This document shows, piece after piece, positions 17,270 through 26,001 of a stretch of 64,000 nucleotides of DNA. The DNA lies in NCBI GenBank assembly GCA_900546845.1, contig UREK01000010.1:1-64000 (forward strand). Direction: 5' to 3'. Position 1 is the stretch's first letter; each line of letters begins with the position of its first letter. The notes under the pieces were generated by a model. That model had not been told where the DNA came from. It worked only from the letters and a program-made list of their open reading frames with translations, and searched no databases. The stretch comes from an uncultured Eubacteriales bacterium (GTDB lineage: Bacteria; Bacillota; Clostridia; Christensenellales; CAG-138). The position numbers and the translations under genes are program-made.

Positions 17270-18528
17270 GCGCCCACCTCCTCGATTGCGACCGTAAGCG
17301 CGCCCTCGCCTTGCGCGAAAGCTTCTTGTTTCACCGTGATCTCCGCCATCTCGCCGGGCGCAAGGATGCGCGCACGCTTTGCGGCAAGCTGCTCCCCGCC
17401 GCGGGTGACGGTGATGCGCGCATTCCGATAGACCGCGCGCGGGCGGAATAGGAACGTCACGTCCATCTGCGGCTTTTCGGAAAGCGTCTCCGGCACGAGC
17501 GCGGAAACACCGTTCCCGGCGATGACGGGCATGCGCGCTCCGTCCGGGCCTTCCCCGCGCAGGAAGCGGGCCGCCATCGCGCCCGCGCGCGCGGCTTCCG
17601 CTGAGACGAAATCCACCAGATCATGCACGTGCAGCACGTTCCCGCAGGAGAACACGCCGGGCACGCTCGTTGCGAGCGTCTCATCCACCACGGGGCCGTT
17701 CGTCGCCGGGGAAAGCGCCACGCCCGCCATCGCGGAAAGCTCGTTTTCCGGGATAAGGCCGACCGAGAGCAGTAACGTATCGCATGCGAGCTCCCGCTCC
17801 GTGCCGGGGATGGGGTTCTTCGCCGCGTCCACCTCTGCGATCGTCACGCCCGTGAGGCGTTCCCGGCCGTGGACGTCCACGACGGTATGGTTGAACAGCA
17901 GCGGGATGCCATAATCGTCCAAACACTGCACGATATTGCGCCTGAGGCCGGAGGAATAAGGCATGATCTCCACGCAGGCGAGCACCTCCGCGCCGGAGAA
18001 CGTCATCCGCCGCGCCATGATGAGCCCGATGTCGCCAGAGCCGAGGATCACGACCCGCTTGCCGGGCATGCGCCCTTCGAGGTTCACGAGCTTCTGCGCT
18101 GTGCCCGCGGTGAAGATGCCCGCGCAGCGCCAGCCGGGCGTGCCGAGCGCGCCGCGGGGCCGCTCCCGGCAGCCCATGGCGAGGATGACCGCCCCCGCCT
18201 CCACGGCAACGATCCCCTCCGCGCGGCTTACGTAAACCGCCCTGCGCTCCGGGGAGAGGGAGATGACCATCGCCCCGCACGCATAGGGGATGTTAAGCTC
18301 CCGCACGCGGGCAATATAGCGCGCCGCGTATTCGGGGCCAGTCAGCTCCTCCTGAAACGTATGCAGGCCGAAGCCGTTGTGGATGCACTGGCGGAGGATG
18401 CCGCCGAGCGCGTCCTCCCGCTCAAGGATCAGGAGGTTTTCCACGCCCGCCTCGCGCGCGGCACAGGCCGCGGCAAGCCCCGCCGGGCCGCCGCCGATGA
18501 TGAGAAGGTCAACGCGTTTCGTTTTCAT
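17266..18528 (-). CDS. FAD/NAD(P)-dependent oxidoreductase of the Glp complex
   Basis: A 420-residue pyridine-nucleotide-disulphide oxidoreductase fold: N-terminal FAD motif IIGGGPAGLAAA, a second dinucleotide motif VVILGSGDIGLIMA near residue 160, and VFSCGNVLHVHDLVD near 290. The gene starts 2 bases after the GlpA-like gene. In this context it probably passes electrons from glycerol-3-phosphate oxidation to NAD or another carrier. It lacks the paired active-site cysteines of thioredoxin reductases. Specific acceptor unknown. Confidence 0.88.
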   Translation of the reverse strand: MKTKRVDLLIIGGGPAGLAAACAAREAGVENLLILEREDALGGILRQCIHNGFGLHTFQEELTGPEYAARYIARVRELNIPYACGAMVISLSPERRAVYVSRAEGIVAVEAGAVILAMGCRERPRGALGTPGWRCAGIFTAGTAQKLVNLEGRMPGKRVVILGSGDIGLIMARRMTFSGAEVLACVEIMPYSSGLRRNIVQCLDDYGIPLLFNHTVVDVHGRERLTGVTIAEVDAAKNPIPGTERELACDTLLLSVGLIPENELSAMAGVALSPATNGPVVDETLATSVPGVFSCGNVLHVHDLVDFVSAEAARAGAMAARFLRGEGPDGARMPVIAGNGVSALVPETLSEKPQMDVTFLFRPRAVYRNARITVTRGGEQLAAKRARILAPGEMAEITVKQEAFAQGEGALTVAIEEVGA

Positions 18529-18530
18529 GT

Positions 18531-19982
18531 TTATCCCTCCGCCTTGCCGCCGAACAGGTCGGATTCAAGGTAACGGCTTTCGCCGCCGCATTTGGTGATG
18601 GAAAGCTCCGGCGCGGCCAATTCCTCCGCCAGCAGCTCCAGCGTCCGGGGCAGGCAGAAGCCCGCCTGGCAGCGCCCCATGCCCGCGCGGGTGCGCCGCT
18701 TGACGCCATCCACCGTGCGCGCGCCCACGGGCCTGCGGATCGCCGCGCGGATCTCCGCCTCGGTCACAAGCTCGCAGCGGCAGACGATCTTCGCATAATC
18801 CGGGTCCCGGGCGATGGCCGCTTCACGCTGCGCGTCCGTCATGTCCCGGAATTTCGGGATGCCGGGGCGGATGGGATTAAAGGCCGGGTTCGGCCTTGCG
18901 CCGAGGCGCTCCGCGACCGCCTGCGCAAGGAATTCGCCGAGGGCGGGCGCGGCCGAAAGGCCGGGCGATTCCACACCGAGCGCGTTGAAGAACAGCGGCG
19001 CGTCCGCGGGTTCGCCGAGGATGAAATCATCCGTTTCCGCATGCGCGCGCACGCCCGCATACGTCGTGATGAACGCGCGCGCCGGGAGCGCGGGCCAGGA
19101 GCGCTTCGCGCGTTCGAGCACGCGGGCAAGCCCGGCGGCCGTGGTGCGCGTATCATCCTTGTCCGGGATGTCGTCCGCCGTGGGGCCGATGAGGATAGTG
19201 CCGTCCACCGTCGGGGCGATGAGCACGCCCTTGCCCATCGCCGTGGGCAGTTGGAAGATGGTGGAGCGGAATGCATCCCGGTAATTCTTATCCACGATGT
19301 AGTATTCGCCGCGGCGGGCGGTGATAGAGTGCTTCTCTTCGGAAACCATGTTATTGAACTCCGCTGAATGCACGCCCGTGCAGTTGACGACCGCGCGCGC
19401 CGTGAACTCCCCGCGCCCGGTCTCAACCCGCCAGCCGCCTGCCGCGTTGCGGGCGACGGCCGTCACCGGCGTTTCCCGAAAGAAGGCGACGCCGTTTTGC
19501 GCGGCGTTTTCCGCATAGGCGACGGTCAGCTCATACGGGCAGACGATGCCGCCTGTGGGCACATCGAGCGCCGCGCAAGCCTCCGGGTTCAGGTTCGGCT
19601 CACGGGCGAGCAGCGCTTCCCGCCCGAGGATGGCGAGACCCTTCACGCCGTTCGCCTCCCCGCGCCGCTTGAGTTCCATAAGCACCGGAAGTCCGCCCTC
19701 CTCAAACGAGACGACGAGCGACCCGTTGCGGGAAAATGGCACGGAAAGCTCCTTCGTGATGCGCTCGAACATCGCGTTGCCGCGCACGTTGAACTTCGCC
19801 TTGTTGGAGCCGGGCGCGGCGTCGTACCCGCCATGGACGATCGCGGTATTGGCCTTGCTTTGGCCGTTGCAAACGTCCGCGGTCTTTTCGAGCAGGGCGA
19901 CGGAAAGGTCGTAGCGCGCAAGCTCGCGTGCCACGGCGCAGCCCACCATGCCGCCGCCGATGAGGATCACGTCATAAAACAT
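18531..19982 (-). CDS. glpA: GlpA-like glycerol-3-phosphate dehydrogenase with BFD [2Fe-2S] domain
   Basis: A 483-residue FAD protein. The N-terminal VILIGGGMVGCAVARELARY binds FAD, and SKANTAIVHGGYDA is typical of GlpA/LhgO-like enzymes. The C-terminal ~90 residues carry a BFD-like cluster domain with CRC and CQAGFC cysteines. It oxidises glycerol-3-phosphate to dihydroxyacetone phosphate. ATG 19982 is chosen because GGTGGAG lies nine bases before it; a GTG five codons upstream has a weaker site. It is followed by the FAD oxidoreductase and DUF1667 genes. About 425 bases of repeat DNA separate it from glpK. Confidence 0.88.
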   Translation of the reverse strand: MFYDVILIGGGMVGCAVARELARYDLSVALLEKTADVCNGQSKANTAIVHGGYDAAPGSNKAKFNVRGNAMFERITKELSVPFSRNGSLVVSFEEGGLPVLMELKRRGEANGVKGLAILGREALLAREPNLNPEACAALDVPTGGIVCPYELTVAYAENAAQNGVAFFRETPVTAVARNAAGGWRVETGRGEFTARAVVNCTGVHSAEFNNMVSEEKHSITARRGEYYIVDKNYRDAFRSTIFQLPTAMGKGVLIAPTVDGTILIGPTADDIPDKDDTRTTAAGLARVLERAKRSWPALPARAFITTYAGVRAHAETDDFILGEPADAPLFFNALGVESPGLSAAPALGEFLAQAVAERLGARPNPAFNPIRPGIPKFRDMTDAQREAAIARDPDYAKIVCRCELVTEAEIRAAIRRPVGARTVDGVKRRTRAGMGRCQAGFCLPRTLELLAEELAAPELSITKCGGESRYLESDLFGGKAEG

Positions 19983-20024
19983 AGGATCTATCTCCACCTT
20001 TTATTTAGGAAATTTAGGGGGTGC

Positions 20025-20385
20025 TGTGTTCCGGCAGCGGGAACAATCCCCCGTCATGGCTTGCGCCGTTTCTCGCGGCAGTTCGTAGTGGCCGCGCGGG
20101 TAAGGCAATCCTCAGTCAGCGCTCGCGCGCTGACAGCTCCTTTGCCAAAGGAGCCTTTTGGTCTGTGTGCTTTCGAGCGGCACCCGTATACGGAAAAATG
20201 TTGGGGTGAACCACTTCCAAACGCCCCCTTTCTGAAAGGAGGTGGCACAGCGTAAGCCGTGACAGAGGATTGCCGTATACAGAATCCGTTGGAGTTCACC
20301 ACTTCCAAACGCCCCCTTTTTGAAAGGGGGTGGCAGCGCGCTAGCGCTGACGGGGGATTGCCGTATACGGAAACCCGTCAGAGTT
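20025..20385. repeat. REP-like palindromic repeat cluster, copy 1
   Basis: This 425-base gap between glpK and the glpA-like gene has no gene. It contains one unit beginning caatcctcagtc and ending in the hairpin gctcctttg-ccaaaggagc (about 20108-20160), followed by two units in inverted orientation around 20225-20275 and 20305-20365, each with aaaggggg-type hairpins and ending in ggattgccgtata. A related cluster lies at 54700-54985. The units look like REP/BIME-type intergenic repeats. Confidence 0.75.
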
Positions 20386-20407
20386 TACCGTTCCCAAAAG
20401 CCTCCCC

Positions 20408-21901
20408 TTATTCTTTCGCCCAGCCCATCGCGCAGTGTACGGCTTTCTTCCAGCCAGCAAGGCGCGCCTCACGTTCCGCTTGCGGCATTGCGGGCTCAAA
20501 GCGGCAGCCCAGCCGGCGCGCCTGCCGGAGCGCGGCCCGGCTTTCCCAGAAGCCCACGGCGAGGCCCGCAAGGCAGGCCGCGCCAAAGGCGGTCGTCTCC
20601 ACGCAGGCGGGGCGGCACACCGGCACGCCGGTCATATCCGCCTGGAACTGCATCAGGAAATCGTTCGCGCTGGCGCCGCCGTCCACATTGAGCGCACAAA
20701 GGCAGATGCCGGAATCCTCCTGCATGGCGGCGAGCACCTCCTGCGTCTGGTACGCGAGGGATTCGAGCGCCGCGCGCACGATGTGATCCCGGTTCACGCC
20801 GCGCGTGAGGCCGACGACCGCGCCCCGGGCGTATGCGTCCCAATGGGGCGCGCCGAGGCCCACGAATGCGGGCACGAGATAGCAGCCGCAGGTGTCCGGG
20901 ACGCGCCGGGCGCATTCCTCCGATTCCGCTGCGCTGCCGATGAGCTTGAGTTCATCCCGCAGCCATTGGATCGCCGCGCCCGCCACGAAGATCGACCCTT
21001 CGAGCGCGTAATCCACGCGGCCTTCCGCGCCCCAGGCGATCGTCGTCACAAGGCCGCTGCGGGACGCGATGGGCGTGTTCCCCGTGTTCATGAGCAGGAA
21101 GCAGCCCGTGCCGTAGGTGTTCTTCGCCTCGCCTGGGGCAAAGCAGGTCTGCCCGAAGAGCGCGGCCTGCTGATCCCCCGCCGCGCCCGCGATGGGGATG
21201 GGCGCGCCGAAGAGCGCGGGCTCCGTTTCGCCGTAAACGCAGCTCGAAGGCTTCACCTCCGGCAGCATGCAGGCGGGAATATCCAAAATGGAGAGGAGCT
21301 CCGCGTCCCATTGCAGCGTGTGGATGTTATAAAGGAGCGTGCGCGACGCGTTGGAATAATCCGTCACATGCGCGCGGCCGCCGGTCAGGTTCCAGATGAG
21401 CCAGGTGTCGATCGTGCCGAAGAGCAGCTCGCCCGCCTCGGCCCGCGCCCTTGCGCCAGGCACGTTTTCCAAAACCCACCGGAGCTTTGTGCCGGAAAAA
21501 TACGCGTCCAGCAAAAGCCCGGTCTTTTCCCGGAACAGGGGCTCCAGCCCTTTTTCGCGCAGCGCGTCGCAATACTCCGCCGTGCGCCTGCATTGCCAGA
21601 CGATCGCCGGGCAGATGGGCCTGCCCGTCCGCTTATCCCAGACGACGACCGTTTCCCGCTGGTTCGTGATGCCGATAGCAGCGACCTCGCCCGCGTCTGC
21701 GCCCGCTTTTGCAAGCGCCTCCCGCGCCACCTGGAGCTGGACGGCGAGAATCTCCTCCGCGTCGTGCTCCACCCAGCCGGGTTTCGGGTAATGCTGTGTG
21801 AACTCCCGCTGCGCAACCTGCACAAGCGTCTGCTCCCGGTCGAACAGGATGGCGCGGCTCGATGTGGTGCCCTGGTCGAGCGCGAGGATATAACGTTTCA
21901 T
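20408..21901 (-). CDS. glpK: Glycerol kinase
   Basis: A 497-residue FGGY-family kinase that phosphorylates glycerol with ATP. Signatures: LALDQGTTSSRAILFD at the N-terminus, GYFLDAYFSGTK-like region near 145, IAGAAGDQQAALFG near 250 and GGASANDFLMQFQAD near 400. Length is standard. The start MKRYILAL at 21901 is used rather than an in-frame ATG 108 bases upstream, which falls inside the leader terminator. Expression is probably controlled by GlpP through that terminator. The product feeds the GlpA-like dehydrogenase downstream. Confidence 0.97.
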   Translation of the reverse strand: MKRYILALDQGTTSSRAILFDREQTLVQVAQREFTQHYPKPGWVEHDAEEILAVQLQVAREALAKAGADAGEVAAIGITNQRETVVVWDKRTGRPICPAIVWQCRRTAEYCDALREKGLEPLFREKTGLLLDAYFSGTKLRWVLENVPGARARAEAGELLFGTIDTWLIWNLTGGRAHVTDYSNASRTLLYNIHTLQWDAELLSILDIPACMLPEVKPSSCVYGETEPALFGAPIPIAGAAGDQQAALFGQTCFAPGEAKNTYGTGCFLLMNTGNTPIASRSGLVTTIAWGAEGRVDYALEGSIFVAGAAIQWLRDELKLIGSAAESEECARRVPDTCGCYLVPAFVGLGAPHWDAYARGAVVGLTRGVNRDHIVRAALESLAYQTQEVLAAMQEDSGICLCALNVDGGASANDFLMQFQADMTGVPVCRPACVETTAFGAACLAGLAVGFWESRAALRQARRLGCRFEPAMPQAEREARLAGWKKAVHCAMGWAKE

Positions 21902-21937
21902 TATGGCGTGGTCCCCCTTCCGTTTCGGCTGATTTTT

Positions 21938-21972
21938 GAAAAAAGAAAAACGGGCAGGGAGCGCCCTTGCCG
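21938..21972 (-). terminator. Leader terminator of glpK, probable GlpP target
   Basis: On the minus strand GGCA-A-GGG-CGCT-CCC-TGCC forms a bulged stem followed by CGTTTTTCTTTTTT, between the glpK promoter and start codon. GlpP is encoded divergently next door and belongs to a family of leader-binding antiterminators, so this is the likely regulated site. Confidence 0.7.
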
Positions 21973-22028
21973 CGCGTCCGTGTTCCCGTCTCAAATGCTC
22001 ATGGAACAAATCTTCACTTGCTGCATCT

Positions 22029-22058
22029 ATTATAGAATCCCCGCGGCGCGCTTGTCAA
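22029..22058 (-). promoter_or_regulatory. glpK promoter
   Basis: Minus strand TTGACA (22058-22053), 18-base spacer, perfect TATAAT (22034-22029). Its -35 is 12 bases from the -35 of the divergent glpP promoter. Confidence 0.8.
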
Positions 22059-22070
22059 CAGGGAATGGGC

Positions 22071-22099
22071 TTGACATTGCCCGTGCGCCGGGGTAGTCT
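22071..22099 (+). promoter_or_regulatory. glpP promoter
   Basis: TTGACA (22071-22076), 17-base spacer, TAGTCT (22094-22099), 39 bases before the glpP start. Confidence 0.65.
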
Positions 22100-22137
22100 A
22101 ATTTTTGAAAAGAAGCGGATAAGCGGGAGGGAACGCC

Positions 22138-22704
22138 ATGCAAAACGCCATTGCGGAAAAGCTCAGCGAAAACCCGGTGATCGCGGCGGTTGCGGAGCCG
22201 GAATGCCTGCCGCATGCGCTTGCGAGCGACTGCACCGTCGTGTTCCTCCTCGCGGGGGACATCCTCAACATCGGCGCGATGGTGGACGCGGTGAAAGGCG
22301 CGGGCAAGGCCGCAATGGTGCACCTTGACCTCATCGAGGGCCTTTCCGGCAGGGAGATCGCCGTGGATGCGATCCACGCCATGACCCGCGCGGACGGCAT
22401 CATCTCCACTCGGGCCGCGCAGATCAAGCGTGCGCGCCAGCTTGGGCTTACAACCATCCAGCGCGGCTTCCTGCTGGATTCGCGCTCCGTGCGCAGCTTG
22501 CAGGCGCAGGCCGCGCAGGGGAGGCCGGACTATGTGGAGATCCTACCCGGCCTCATCCCGCGCGTGATCGGGGAGCTTTCCCGGAGCATGAACGCGCCCA
22601 TCATCGCGGGCGGGCTCATCAAGAGCAAGGAGGAGGTCGTCGCGGCGCTCAGCGCGGGCGCGGTAGCCGTCTCCACCACGGCGGAGGCCGTCTGGGCGCT
22701 TTAG
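22138..22704 (+). CDS. glpP: Glycerol-3-phosphate-responsive antiterminator
   Basis: A 188-residue GlpP-family protein with a TIM-barrel-like fold; recognised by VVFLLAGDILNIGAMVDAVK, VHLDLIEGLSG, ADGIISTRAAQIK, TIQRGFLLDS and the C-terminal PIIAGGLIKSKEEV. In Bacillus, GlpP with glycerol-3-phosphate binds the mRNA leader and prevents termination before glp genes. Here glpK lies divergently with a terminator in its leader. The stop TAG overlaps, tail to tail, the stop of a small minus-strand gene. Confidence 0.95.
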   Translation: MQNAIAEKLSENPVIAAVAEPECLPHALASDCTVVFLLAGDILNIGAMVDAVKGAGKAAMVHLDLIEGLSGREIAVDAIHAMTRADGIISTRAAQIKRARQLGLTTIQRGFLLDSRSVRSLQAQAAQGRPDYVEILPGLIPRVIGELSRSMNAPIIAGGLIKSKEEVVAALSAGAVAVSTTAEAVWAL

Positions 22705-22865
22705 ATCCCCCGGATGATCGAATCCATCTCCTCGCGCGAACGCGCGCGCCGCGCCCGCTGGATCAGCGCGTCCTTCGCGGCTGGGGAAAGCCGCGCGAAG
22801 CGTTCCATCGCCTCCATATCCTGCGAAAGGGACATCAAAAACCCGATCGGCACTTCAGAACTCAT
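22701..22865 (-). CDS. Small conserved Clostridia-type protein (54 aa)
   Basis: A 54-residue reading frame from ATG 22865 to TAA 22701. The sequence contains IGFLMSLSQDMEAMERFARL, an alpha-helical, Met-rich stretch, followed by an Arg-rich region and a terminal EEMDSIIRGI. I recognise the pattern (MSL.Q...AM..F..L followed by a helical tail) from short uncharacterised proteins that are common in Clostridia genomes. GGGAGG precedes the start at 12 bases, with AAGG nearer. It overlaps the last bases of glpP on the other strand. Function unknown. Confidence 0.65.
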   Translation of the reverse strand: MSSEVPIGFLMSLSQDMEAMERFARLSPAAKDALIQRARRARSREEMDSIIRGI

Positions 22866-22937
22866 AAATCCTTATATCCTCCCAAAAGAAATCCATAGGG
22901 GAAGTATGCGCAGCTTGGCCGCGCCGCATGCCCGGCG

Positions 22938-23900
22938 TCAGGCTCCCTCCGGAGCGCCGTGCCGCCGCAGGAAGGCGAGCAGCGCCGCCTCGCAGCGCTC
23001 CCGTTCCACGAGGTAGGAAAGGCCGTGCCCGGCTTCCGGTACGAGGAAAAGCTCCTTTTCCGCAGCGCAGGCGGCGTAGTTTTCCCGCGTCATCGCCGGA
23101 GGGACGAAATCGTCCTTCTCCCCGTGCGTAAAGAACACGGGGATACTTTTGTTCCGGCGCATCGCCTCCACGGCGGAGCAAGCGTCGTACCGCCAGCCGC
23201 CGAAAAGCCCGGAGAAGGCGCTCGAAAGCCGCAGCACAAACGCGGGGCAGCTCCCGAGCACCTGCCGCGCGACGGAGCCGATGATCGCCATTGGCGAAGT
23301 GAAGCCGCAATCCGCGATCACGCCGCGCACGTTTTCCGGCAGCGGCAGCGCCGTGGCCATGAGCACCGTCGTCGCGCCCATGGAAATGCCGCTCAGGAAC
23401 AGCGGCAGCGCCGTGCCGAAGCGCCCGGCGGCATATTCCGCCCAGAGGCGGCAATCCTCACGCTCCTTTACACCGAATGTAATGTATTTTCCCTCGCTCG
23501 CCCCACAAGCGCGCTCGTCCGGCAGGACGATATGGTATCCGTTTTCATGATAAAACCGCAGCACGCAGGAAAAATCCCGCACGCCCGTGGCGCGGTAGCC
23601 ATGCATGAGGAGGATCGTCCCCACGGCGTTTTCGCACGGCAGCACCTGTGCCGCAAGGCGAAGCCCGTCCGCGGAAACGATGGAAACGGCCTCCGGCCCC
23701 TGCGCGGCGAACCACGCGGCGCTCCGCTCCATCTCCGGAAGGAACGGGCCGTAGATATCCTGATCCAGCGGGAGCGCATCCTGCCCGGCCCGCCTGCGGG
23801 ACGCAAGCAGGAACACCGCAAGCGCCGCCGCCGCCGAAAACAGCGCTGCAAGCCCCAGGAGCGCCGCAAGCGCAATGAAAACGATCTTTATTAACTGCAT
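22938..23900 (-). CDS. Membrane-anchored alpha/beta hydrolase
   Basis: A 320-residue serine hydrolase with an N-terminal hydrophobic segment (about 2-35) that should anchor it to the membrane. The oxyanion HGYRATG, nucleophile elbow GISMGA (Ser173), acid HGEKDDFVP (Asp263/264) and histidine EAGHGLSY (His292) form a complete triad. Similar to the BAAT/YqkD-like esterase group. The start at 23900 is preferred because GGGGGAAAG precedes it; an ATG eleven codons earlier also lies in frame. The substrate is unknown. Confidence 0.85.
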   Translation of the reverse strand: MQLIKIVFIALAALLGLAALFSAAAALAVFLLASRRRAGQDALPLDQDIYGPFLPEMERSAAWFAAQGPEAVSIVSADGLRLAAQVLPCENAVGTILLMHGYRATGVRDFSCVLRFYHENGYHIVLPDERACGASEGKYITFGVKEREDCRLWAEYAAGRFGTALPLFLSGISMGATTVLMATALPLPENVRGVIADCGFTSPMAIIGSVARQVLGSCPAFVLRLSSAFSGLFGGWRYDACSAVEAMRRNKSIPVFFTHGEKDDFVPPAMTRENYAACAAEKELFLVPEAGHGLSYLVERERCEAALLAFLRRHGAPEGA

Positions 23901-24019
23901 GATACTTTCCCCCAAAATCCCCTGTTTTTGCATAGTATAGCACGGCGCGCGGTGTGTGCGGGCACTCGGCGTGCGAATTCATACGAATTTTCCATTTGGG
24001 ATTTCCCAAATATTCGCTC

Positions 24020-24060
24020 TTGACATTTTGCACATACTGTATATACTGTAAATATACAGT
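24020..24060 (+). promoter_or_regulatory. Promoter with palindromic operator for the GntR-ABC operon
   Basis: TTGACA (24020-24025), 16-base spacer and TATACT (24042-24047). A palindrome with 9-bp arms, ACTGTATAT-N7-ATATACAGT (24036-24060), covers the -10 element. GntR/YtrA-type repressors bind such TGTATA...TATACA sites, so the adjacent regulator very likely represses its own operon. Confidence 0.85.
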
Positions 24061-24078
24061 TGAGCAAGGAGGAACCCC

Positions 24079-24462
24079 GTGCAGCTTTCCATCGACAACC
24101 GGAGCGACCGGCCGATTTATGAGCAGATCGCGGAGCAGATCAAGGCGCAGATCATCAGCGGCGCGCTGACGGAGGACACGCTCCTGCCCTCCATCCGCAG
24201 CCTGGCGAAGGACCTGCGCATCAGCGTCATCACGACCAAGCGCGCTTACGAGGAGCTGGAGCGGGCAGGCTTCATCTATACCGTCGCGGCGAAGGGCTCC
24301 TTCGTGGCGCGGCGCAACGTGGAGCTTTTGCGGGAGGAAAATTTGAAGAAGATCGAGGCGCACCTCAAGGAGGCGCTCGCGCTTGCCGCGTCCTGCCGGC
24401 TTACGCGGGAATCGCTCTCTGAGATGCTGTGCGTGCTGGACGAGGAGGGATACTGGAAATGA
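24079..24462 (+). CDS. GntR-family (YtrA-type) transcriptional regulator
   Basis: A 127-residue regulator with an N-terminal winged helix (RPIYEQIAEQIKAQIISGAL, then LPSIRSLAKDLRIS) and a short C-terminal helical region instead of a large effector domain, as in the YtrA subfamily. This subfamily normally controls a co-transcribed ABC transporter and often responds to cell-wall-active compounds. The ABC ATPase and permease genes follow with ATGA overlaps. The palindrome on the promoter fits autorepression. The inducer is not known. Confidence 0.93.
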   Translation: MQLSIDNRSDRPIYEQIAEQIKAQIISGALTEDTLLPSIRSLAKDLRISVITTKRAYEELERAGFIYTVAAKGSFVARRNVELLREENLKKIEAHLKEALALAASCRLTRESLSEMLCVLDEEGYWK

Positions 24463-25301
24463 ACGCATTGGAAGTGCGGGGCGCGGGCAAGCGCTACAAG
24501 GGCTTCGTGCTCGAGAACGTGAGCTTCGCGCTGCCGGAGGGCTGCATCCTTGGCCTGATCGGGGAAAACGGCGCGGGCAAGACGACGCTTATCAAGCTGC
24601 TGCTCGGGATGATCGAGGGCGAGGGGGAACTCCGCGTGCTCGGGAAGGACGTGCGCCGGGAAGGGACCGCCATCCGCCAGGAGGTCGGCGTGGTGCTTGA
24701 CGAGGCGAGCTTCCCGGGGAGCCTCAGCGCGAGGCAGGTGAACAAGGTGCTCCGGGACGCTTACGTAAATTGGCGGGAGGACGAATTCTTCCGCCTCCTC
24801 AAACGCCTTGCCCTGCCGGAACGCAAGCCGTTCAAGGAGTTTTCCCGGGGCATGAAGATGAAGCTCGCTATCGCGGCCGCGCTTTCGCACGAGGCGAAGC
24901 TCCTGATCCTCGACGAGCCGACGGGCGGGCTCGACCCCATCGTGCGGGATGAAATCCTCGATTTGTTCTACGAGTTTACGCGGGACGCCGGGCATTCCAT
25001 CCTGATCTCATCCCATATCGTGACGGACCTGGAGAAGCTGTGCGACTATGTCGCCTTCCTCCACAGGGGGAGGCTGCTGTTCATGGACGAGAAGGACGCG
25101 CTGCTCGAGCGCTACGGCGTGGTGCGCTGCACAAAGGCGGAATGCGCCGCGCTTGCGCCGGGCGCGGTGCGCGGCATGCGCGAGGGGCCCTACGGTGTGG
25201 AGGCGCTGTGCGAACGCGCGCTTTTGCCCCAGGGTGTTGCCTGCGCGCGGCCTTCCATGGAGGATGTGATCGTGTTCCTGGCAAAGGAGGGGACAAAATG
25301 A
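24459..25301 (+). CDS. ABC transporter ATPase (YtrB-like)
   Basis: A 280-residue ATPase: Walker A GENGAGKTT, signature FSRGMKMKL (variant of LSGGQ) and Walker B LLILDEPTGGLDP, ending in a C-terminal regulatory extension. The start at 24459 overlaps the gntR stop (ATGA). The partner permease starts at its own stop. Together they resemble the YtrBC/BcrAB exporters controlled by YtrA-type regulators, often linked to envelope stress; the substrate is not determinable. Confidence 0.92.
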   Translation: MNALEVRGAGKRYKGFVLENVSFALPEGCILGLIGENGAGKTTLIKLLLGMIEGEGELRVLGKDVRREGTAIRQEVGVVLDEASFPGSLSARQVNKVLRDAYVNWREDEFFRLLKRLALPERKPFKEFSRGMKMKLAIAAALSHEAKLLILDEPTGGLDPIVRDEILDLFYEFTRDAGHSILISSHIVTDLEKLCDYVAFLHRGRLLFMDEKDALLERYGVVRCTKAECAALAPGAVRGMREGPYGVEALCERALLPQGVACARPSMEDVIVFLAKEGTK

Positions 25302-25930
25302 AGGGATTGCTTCGCAAGGATCTTTACGTGCTCTTTCAGGCGAGCCGCGCGCAGCTTTTGATCGCGCTGCTGTTCCTCGGGCTCTCTATGGCGACGGAGA
25401 ACCTGCTTATGGCCTATATGCTTGCGCTCTACGCGGGGATGACGCCGCTCACCGTGATCTCGCTTGACGAGCAGAGCCGCTTTGACCGCTTCGCGCTCGC
25501 CCTGCCGTGGTCGCGCGCGCAGATCGTGCTGAGCAAGTACATCCTCTGCTTTGCGGCGGGCTGCGCCGCGGCGGCTGCGTACCTGCTCTGCACGCTGGCG
25601 CTCGGCCCCATCCTGGGCAGCGCGGCAAACCCGGCGGAAGCGCTGGCGACGTCCTGCGGCATGCTCGCCGCCGGCATCCTCCTCCCGGCGCTGATGCTCC
25701 CATTGGCGTTCCGCTTCGGCACGGAGAAGGGCCGGATGTGGAGCATGCTCATCATGATCGCAGCAATCCTCTGCATCGGCGTTTTCGTCACGGATGCGGG
25801 CGGAGGCCTCTTCCACCCGGCGGGCGGGTTTGGCACGGCCCCGCTCTGGCTGCTGCCGCTTGGCGCGCTCGCGCTGTTCGCGCTTTCCGCGCTCGTTTCC
25901 GTGGGGATCTATAAGCGGCGGGAGCTGTGA
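25298..25930 (+). CDS. ABC-2 type permease
   Basis: A 210-residue membrane protein with about six hydrophobic segments (for example LLIALLFLGLSMATENLL and a C-terminal WLLPLGALALFALSALVSVG). The ATG at 25298 overlaps the ATPase stop and AAGGAGG precedes it. It is the membrane partner of the preceding ATPase and the end of the GntR-controlled operon. Confidence 0.85.
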   Translation: MKGLLRKDLYVLFQASRAQLLIALLFLGLSMATENLLMAYMLALYAGMTPLTVISLDEQSRFDRFALALPWSRAQIVLSKYILCFAAGCAAAAAYLLCTLALGPILGSAANPAEALATSCGMLAAGILLPALMLPLAFRFGTEKGRMWSMLIMIAAILCIGVFVTDAGGGLFHPAGGFGTAPLWLLPLGALALFALSALVSVGIYKRREL

Positions 25931-26001
25931 TTCCCCAGTTCGCGGCAGAACCAATAGAAAGCTGATCCCCGCCGGTCCAATGGACTTGCGAGGATCAGCT
26001 T

